Assembly (NCBI GenBank): GCA_016185125.1
Contig: JACPOC010000014.1
Location: forward strand, 1 to 37,619
Length of the DNA: 37,619 bases
Direction: 5' to 3'
Origin: Bacteroidota bacterium
GTDB taxonomy: Bacteria > Bacteroidota > Bacteroidia > B-17B0 > Aurantibacillaceae
How positions within the stretch are numbered: position 1 is the first letter of the stretch; every line of letters starts with the position of its first letter. The translations under genes were made by a program, and so were the position numbers. Below the pieces are notes generated by a model. It was not told where the DNA came from and did not search any database. It saw only the letters and a program-made list of their open reading frames with translations. Below, piece by piece: positions 34,987 through 37,619 of the stretch.

Positions 34987-36110
34987 CAATAAGGTATAAA
35001 TACTGTTAAGGTTAAAAAAGAAATTTTAGAATTAACCGGTTCTATAGAATAAATAATATCATTAGCGCTTTTCATTTTAATATCAATAAAGCCAAGGCCC
35101 GCGCCTTTTTCATCGGGATTCTGCTCTTTAATTATGGTTTCAGAATAAAGATTCTCCAATTGCTGGGAAGTGCTTTGATTAACCTTTGTAATTTTGTTTT
35201 TTACCTCTTGGGTATTATCGTTATCAATGTAATTACCCGAATATATATAACACCCCAAACCGCTTGTTGAGATTATAATAATACCGGCACTTGCCTCCTT
35301 TTTCTCTTCTCCTTCTCTTGTTGAATGATTGCAAATATTCTGTAAAAGTTCTACCATTACGCTAACCACTTTTTTCTTAAAACCAAGTTGATCGTTTTTA
35401 GAAACGCTTCCCTCAGTCATTGTGAGCAGACTTTTTAGGTTTTCTTGCGTAAAGACTCCCCGATAAATCATGTTGATATTATATCTTTTACATAATTCAT
35501 GCAAGGCTTTTTCCTTGTTAAGATCATCCGGAGAACTCTGCTCTATAGGCTGCGCGGTAATTTTGGTTTTAAAATAAAAAAAAGAATTGCTTTCGTTTTC
35601 TTTATTAAAACTGTAGCTTAACTTATTACCTGATTTTCGAGCCATTTCTATAAGACCCAGCCCCGCGCCGCCTTTATCAGAAAGCCCCGTGTTTTCTAAA
35701 ACATATTTATAATAATCTTTAAGTTCATTGGCATTTAAAGAATTTATTTTATCAATACTTTGGCGCAGATGTTCAACTTTGTCATCTTCCACCACATTAG
35801 CTGAAGTTAAATTATATTCGCCCCTTGTATTTTGAACTACAAAAAAAGAGTGGTTTTGTTGGGATTGATGAACGTCCTGATGTCTTGTAATGTTCTGAAG
35901 ACTTTCTACCATTACAAAATAAACTCTCTTTTGAGTTTTAGAGCTTTCTTCAGTAATATTCATATTGGTTTCAGAAAGAGAAAGAATTTTATCGGTTAGC
36001 GTGGCGTTAAATAGGCCCTTGTAAACATAGCCTAATGAACAAGCTGAAAAATTTTTGTAAATCTTATATAACTCTTCCCCCAGAATCCTATCTTGATAAC
36101 TGCCTTCCAT
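34986..36110 (-). CDS. siaB: Tandem SiaB-family kinase (two DUF6272 domains)
   Basis: 374 residues, twice the length of the usual SiaB protein (about 180). The two halves repeat the same order of motifs: MVESLQNITRH (Glu69, Asn73, His77) and MVELLQNICNH (Glu254, Asn258, His262), then the glycine-rich box DKGGAGLGLIEMARKSGNKL (145-164) and DEKGAGLGFIDIKMKSANDI (333-352). These are the N- and G-boxes of a GHKL-type ATP-binding fold. Both halves keep the Asn of the N-box and the Gly loop, so both may bind ATP; I cannot say whether both are active. It phosphorylates SiaC on threonine in the established system. siaB and siaC are one operon; upstream is a terminator of the next gene. Known biology of SiaB is cited from memory. 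Confidence 0.85.
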   Translation of the reverse strand: MEGSYQDRILGEELYKIYKNFSACSLGYVYKGLFNATLTDKILSLSETNMNITEESSKTQKRVYFVMVESLQNITRHQDVHQSQQNHSFFVVQNTRGEYNLTSANVVEDDKVEHLRQSIDKINSLNANELKDYYKYVLENTGLSDKGGAGLGLIEMARKSGNKLSYSFNKENESNSFFYFKTKITAQPIEQSSPDDLNKEKALHELCKRYNINMIYRGVFTQENLKSLLTMTEGSVSKNDQLGFKKKVVSVMVELLQNICNHSTREGEEKKEASAGIIIISTSGLGCYIYSGNYIDNDNTQEVKNKITKVNQSTSQQLENLYSETIIKEQNPDEKGAGLGFIDIKMKSANDIIYSIEPVNSKISFLTLTVFIPY

Positions 36111-36157
36111 TCATTCAAATTTAATAAAATATTTAATACATATGCTTAATAGAAGGC

Positions 36158-36184
36158 AAAAAAAAAGGCCCCTTAATGGAGCCT
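36158..36184 (-). terminator. Intrinsic terminator after the DUF4142 gene
   Basis: On the minus strand a seven-pair stem (complement of 36178-36184 and 36166-36172, one mismatch, loop attaa) precedes a run of nine T (complement of 36158-36166). It lies just beyond the stop at 36206 and separates this gene from siaB. Confidence 0.7.
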
Positions 36185-36205
36185 ATCTTTTTTTACTGTA
36201 GTAAT

Positions 36206-36838
36206 TTATTTTTTTACGTGATCCTTATTATCATTGTTTTTATTATCCTTATCTTTCATATCTTTAATGTTATTCCAACAAGATTCAATCATTGTTAAGT
36301 GTGATTGAACTTCAGGAACTGTATTTGCAGCCCATTGCTTAATGTCAACGTCTTCCGCTTTATCAGCTATTTTCTCGTAACTTTTAATTGCGTCATTGTG
36401 CTTATTTTTCATTTGTTCAGTGTATTCTTTATCAAAATCAACACCTGATTTTCCGTTCAATTTATCCATATCACGTTTCTGCTCGTCGGTTAAATCTGCA
36501 GGAAGCGTAATATTTTTTCTGGCAGCAAGATCAGTTAAATCTTTACCCATTTTTGTATGAGCGCTTTTAATCATGTCAGCTAATTTTTTTACTTCAGCTG
36601 TGGTTGCTTTTGAAGCAGCATTTTCAGAAGCCATTATCTCATAAAGATTTCCCATGTGAGCTTCCGATAAACGGTCGGCATCTTTTTCGCCCTTATTGTC
36701 AAATTTTTCTTCATTCATTTCTTTAGCTTGCTCTTTAGGATCTTCCTCCTTTTTAGTAGTGTCGGCACATGAAGTGCTTAATGTGATACCTAGGCAAACT
36801 ACTGTGGCCTTTAATGTAATTTTGTTGATGATGTTCAT
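36206..36838 (-). CDS. DUF4142-domain lipoprotein
   Basis: 210 residues with a lipoprotein signal ending at Cys24 (GITLSTSCADTTKK). The mature N-terminus is a charged linker (KKEEDPKEQAKEMNEEKFDN). Then come two helical-bundle repeats with the DUF4142 pattern: DADRLSEAHMGNLYEIMASE ... KKLADMIKSAHTKMGKDL and GKSGVDFDKEYTEQMKNKHN ... VDIKQWAANTVPEVQSHLTM. The family has a ferritin-like four-helix fold with His residues but no proven chemistry; some members are stress-linked. It closes with a Lys/Asn/Asp-rich tail. Monocistronic, with a terminator behind it. Confidence 0.82.
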   Translation of the reverse strand: MNIINKITLKATVVCLGITLSTSCADTTKKEEDPKEQAKEMNEEKFDNKGEKDADRLSEAHMGNLYEIMASENAASKATTAEVKKLADMIKSAHTKMGKDLTDLAARKNITLPADLTDEQKRDMDKLNGKSGVDFDKEYTEQMKNKHNDAIKSYEKIADKAEDVDIKQWAANTVPEVQSHLTMIESCWNNIKDMKDKDNKNNDNKDHVKK

Positions 36839-37201
36839 TTTTTAATTTTTTGGTTAGTATAGTTTCACTATTATAAAATTCATGCCAACCTAAAAATTCG
36901 CATTTTTCGGATAATAAAAAACAAAAAGTTAACTTTAAAAGACTATTATCAAATTTGGTGGGAAAATTTTAGTAGACATTTTTACACAAAAAAAATAAAT
37001 TTCTATATAAAATTTTGTGCCAATGTCAAAATTATAGTTAAATATCTAGTAATCATTCTATATTTCAGGTGAAGCCAACAATGAGGAACCAACGCCTTGA
37101 TGAGCGATTACATTCGTGCTCAGAAAAAAATGGTTTGGATGTATTCTTCTTTCTTAAACAGATAAAATTTTACGCGGCATAAATTTTTATACTAATTAAC
37201 T
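36839..37201. other. 363-base intergenic region, AT-rich
   Basis: No confident gene. An inverted repeat AATTTTG (37011-37017) and CAAAATT (37027-37033) with a nine-base loop tgccaatgt could be an operator. A 33-codon frame (37081-37182) starting MRNQRLDERL lacks coding support. No matching -7 box was found for either flanking gene. Confidence 0.5.
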
Positions 37202-37495
37202 ATGAAACTCCAGGGCTTCAAAGTTATATTATTCCTATTTATGTTAGTAGCGCACGCTTCGGGTTTCACGCAAACCTTAGCCAAAACTGTTGATCTTGAA
37301 AAGTATGCCGGAAAATGGTTTGTGATTGCCTGTATTCCTACTGAAATTGATCAGCGTTGGAACTATGTAACGGAAACGTACACGCTTAAAAAGAACGGAA
37401 AAATAGACATTTACACCACCTTCGTTAAAGAATACAAACCGGGCAGTAAAAAAACGCCAAAACAAAAAAGGGTTCACTCAAAAGTATCCATGTAA
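37202..37495 (+). pseudogene. Truncated lipocalin (Blc-like)
   Basis: 97 codons. A signal peptide (1-24, MLVAHASGFTQ) is followed by VDLEKYAGKWFVIACIPTEI (residues 30-49) with the lipocalin signature G.W (Gly37, Trp39), and by YVTETYTLKKNGKIDIYTTF. This is the first half of the bacterial lipocalin Blc (about 170 residues). The chain stops soon after KQKRVHSKVSM, where the beta-barrel should continue, so the C-terminal half is missing. The stop falls next to the left end of what looks like an insertion sequence (hairpin at 37506 and a transposase-like start at 37577), so disruption by that element is the best explanation. The half-barrel is unlikely to fold. Lipocalin identity is good; the cause of truncation is inferred. 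Confidence 0.7.
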
Positions 37496-37505
37496 TTAAT
37501 AAGTA

Positions 37506-37576
37506 AAGCCTTAGTTAGAGTGAGTAGTCACATAGCTACAATAAAATAATAATTTTATAACTCAAAACTAAGGCTT
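37506..37576 (+). repeat. 71-base hairpin directly before the 37577 start codon
   Basis: Arms aagccttagtt (37506-37516) and aactaaggctt (37566-37576) pair perfectly over 11 bases, and gag/ctc (37518-37520, 37561-37563) add three more pairs after a small internal loop. The right arm ends on the base before the ATG at 37577. The remaining loop (37521-37560) is AT-rich. No T-run follows, so it is not a normal terminator. Confidence 0.8.
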
Positions 37577-37619
37577 ATGACAAAAATACAACAAATTGCA
37601 GATTTTACCGGGCAAACAA
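37577..37619 (+). CDS. Start of a possible IS110-family transposase, cut by the window edge
   Basis: Only 14 codons are visible: MTKIQQIADFTGQT. The wording is close to the beginning of IS110-type transposases of Bacteroidota (a short leader with DF.GQ... leading into a catalytic Y.G.D.H.. segment), but the diagnostic part lies beyond the window. The strong hairpin immediately upstream and the truncated lipocalin gene support an insertion element. It could be another protein. Confidence 0.4.
   Translation, partial: MTKIQQIADFTGQT

Noticed and set aside
36880-37030. Sigma-54 promoters (TTGGCATG, TTGGCAC on the minus strand)
   Set aside because: The -24 half is good but the -12 GC pair is missing at the proper spacing in both places.
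37081-37182. 33-codon frame MRNQRLDERL...
   Set aside because: Too short, no promoter or family support, and composition is unlike neighbours; left as intergenic.

Overview
This is an AT-rich stretch of a Bacteroidota chromosome, most likely a free-living, T9SS-encoding lineage (Chitinophagales/Flavobacteriales-like). The assignment rests on C-terminal type IX secretion sorting domains, lipoproteins with a Cys followed by Arg/Lys, -7 boxes of the TAnnTTTG type, an unclassified Bacteroidota-type methylmalonyl-CoA mutase locus, and DUF5723, DUF4142, SiaB and SiaC family proteins. No tRNA, rRNA or CRISPR was seen.

Layout. (1) 1-4.1 kb is a mosaic, accessory-looking block on the minus strand: three intact lipoprotein genes separated by broken pieces of other genes (signal-peptide starts that stop early, C-terminal coiled-coil ends of tail-fibre-like proteins, the last third-of-a-domain of a nucleoside transporter), a 14-bp tandem repeat, a long hairpin, and at the left edge a tail-fibre-like gene put out of frame by a run of ten C. 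Two of the promoters share a 26-bp upstream element. (2) 4.1-13.2 kb is housekeeping: a serine hydrolase, the transglycosylase MtgA, a TlpA-like thioredoxin, UvrA, a SurA-like periplasmic chaperone, an NtrC-like regulator without a helix-turn-helix, and a Ppx/GppA phosphatase. (3) 13.2-23.6 kb is envelope and secretion: a 1241-residue secreted subtilase with PKD/SprB-type repeats and a T9SS signal, a GT39-like membrane glycosyltransferase coupled to a secreted propeller protein, and a DUF5723 barrel plus lipoprotein pair. (4) 23.6-24.7 kb is an array of seven inverted-repeat modules, one of which carries a GIY-YIG nuclease gene in the position where the other six have a 13-16 bp spacer. (5) 24.7-32.7 kb is acyl-CoA metabolism: a carboxyltransferase subunit and the B12-dependent methylmalonyl-CoA mutase pair, with a YyaL-like thioredoxin protein between. 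(6) 32.7-36.1 kb is a SiaABC-like partner-switch: a TPR-membrane-PP2C phosphatase facing a SiaC phosphoprotein and a kinase made of two fused SiaB domains. (7) The right edge has a DUF4142 lipoprotein, a truncated lipocalin, and what looks like the left end of an IS110-type insertion sequence with a strong hairpin before its transposase start.

The best candidates for something undescribed are the GIY-YIG/inverted-repeat array (nuclease as cargo inside its own repeat), the tandem SiaB kinase switch, and the phase-variable mosaic block at the left edge.
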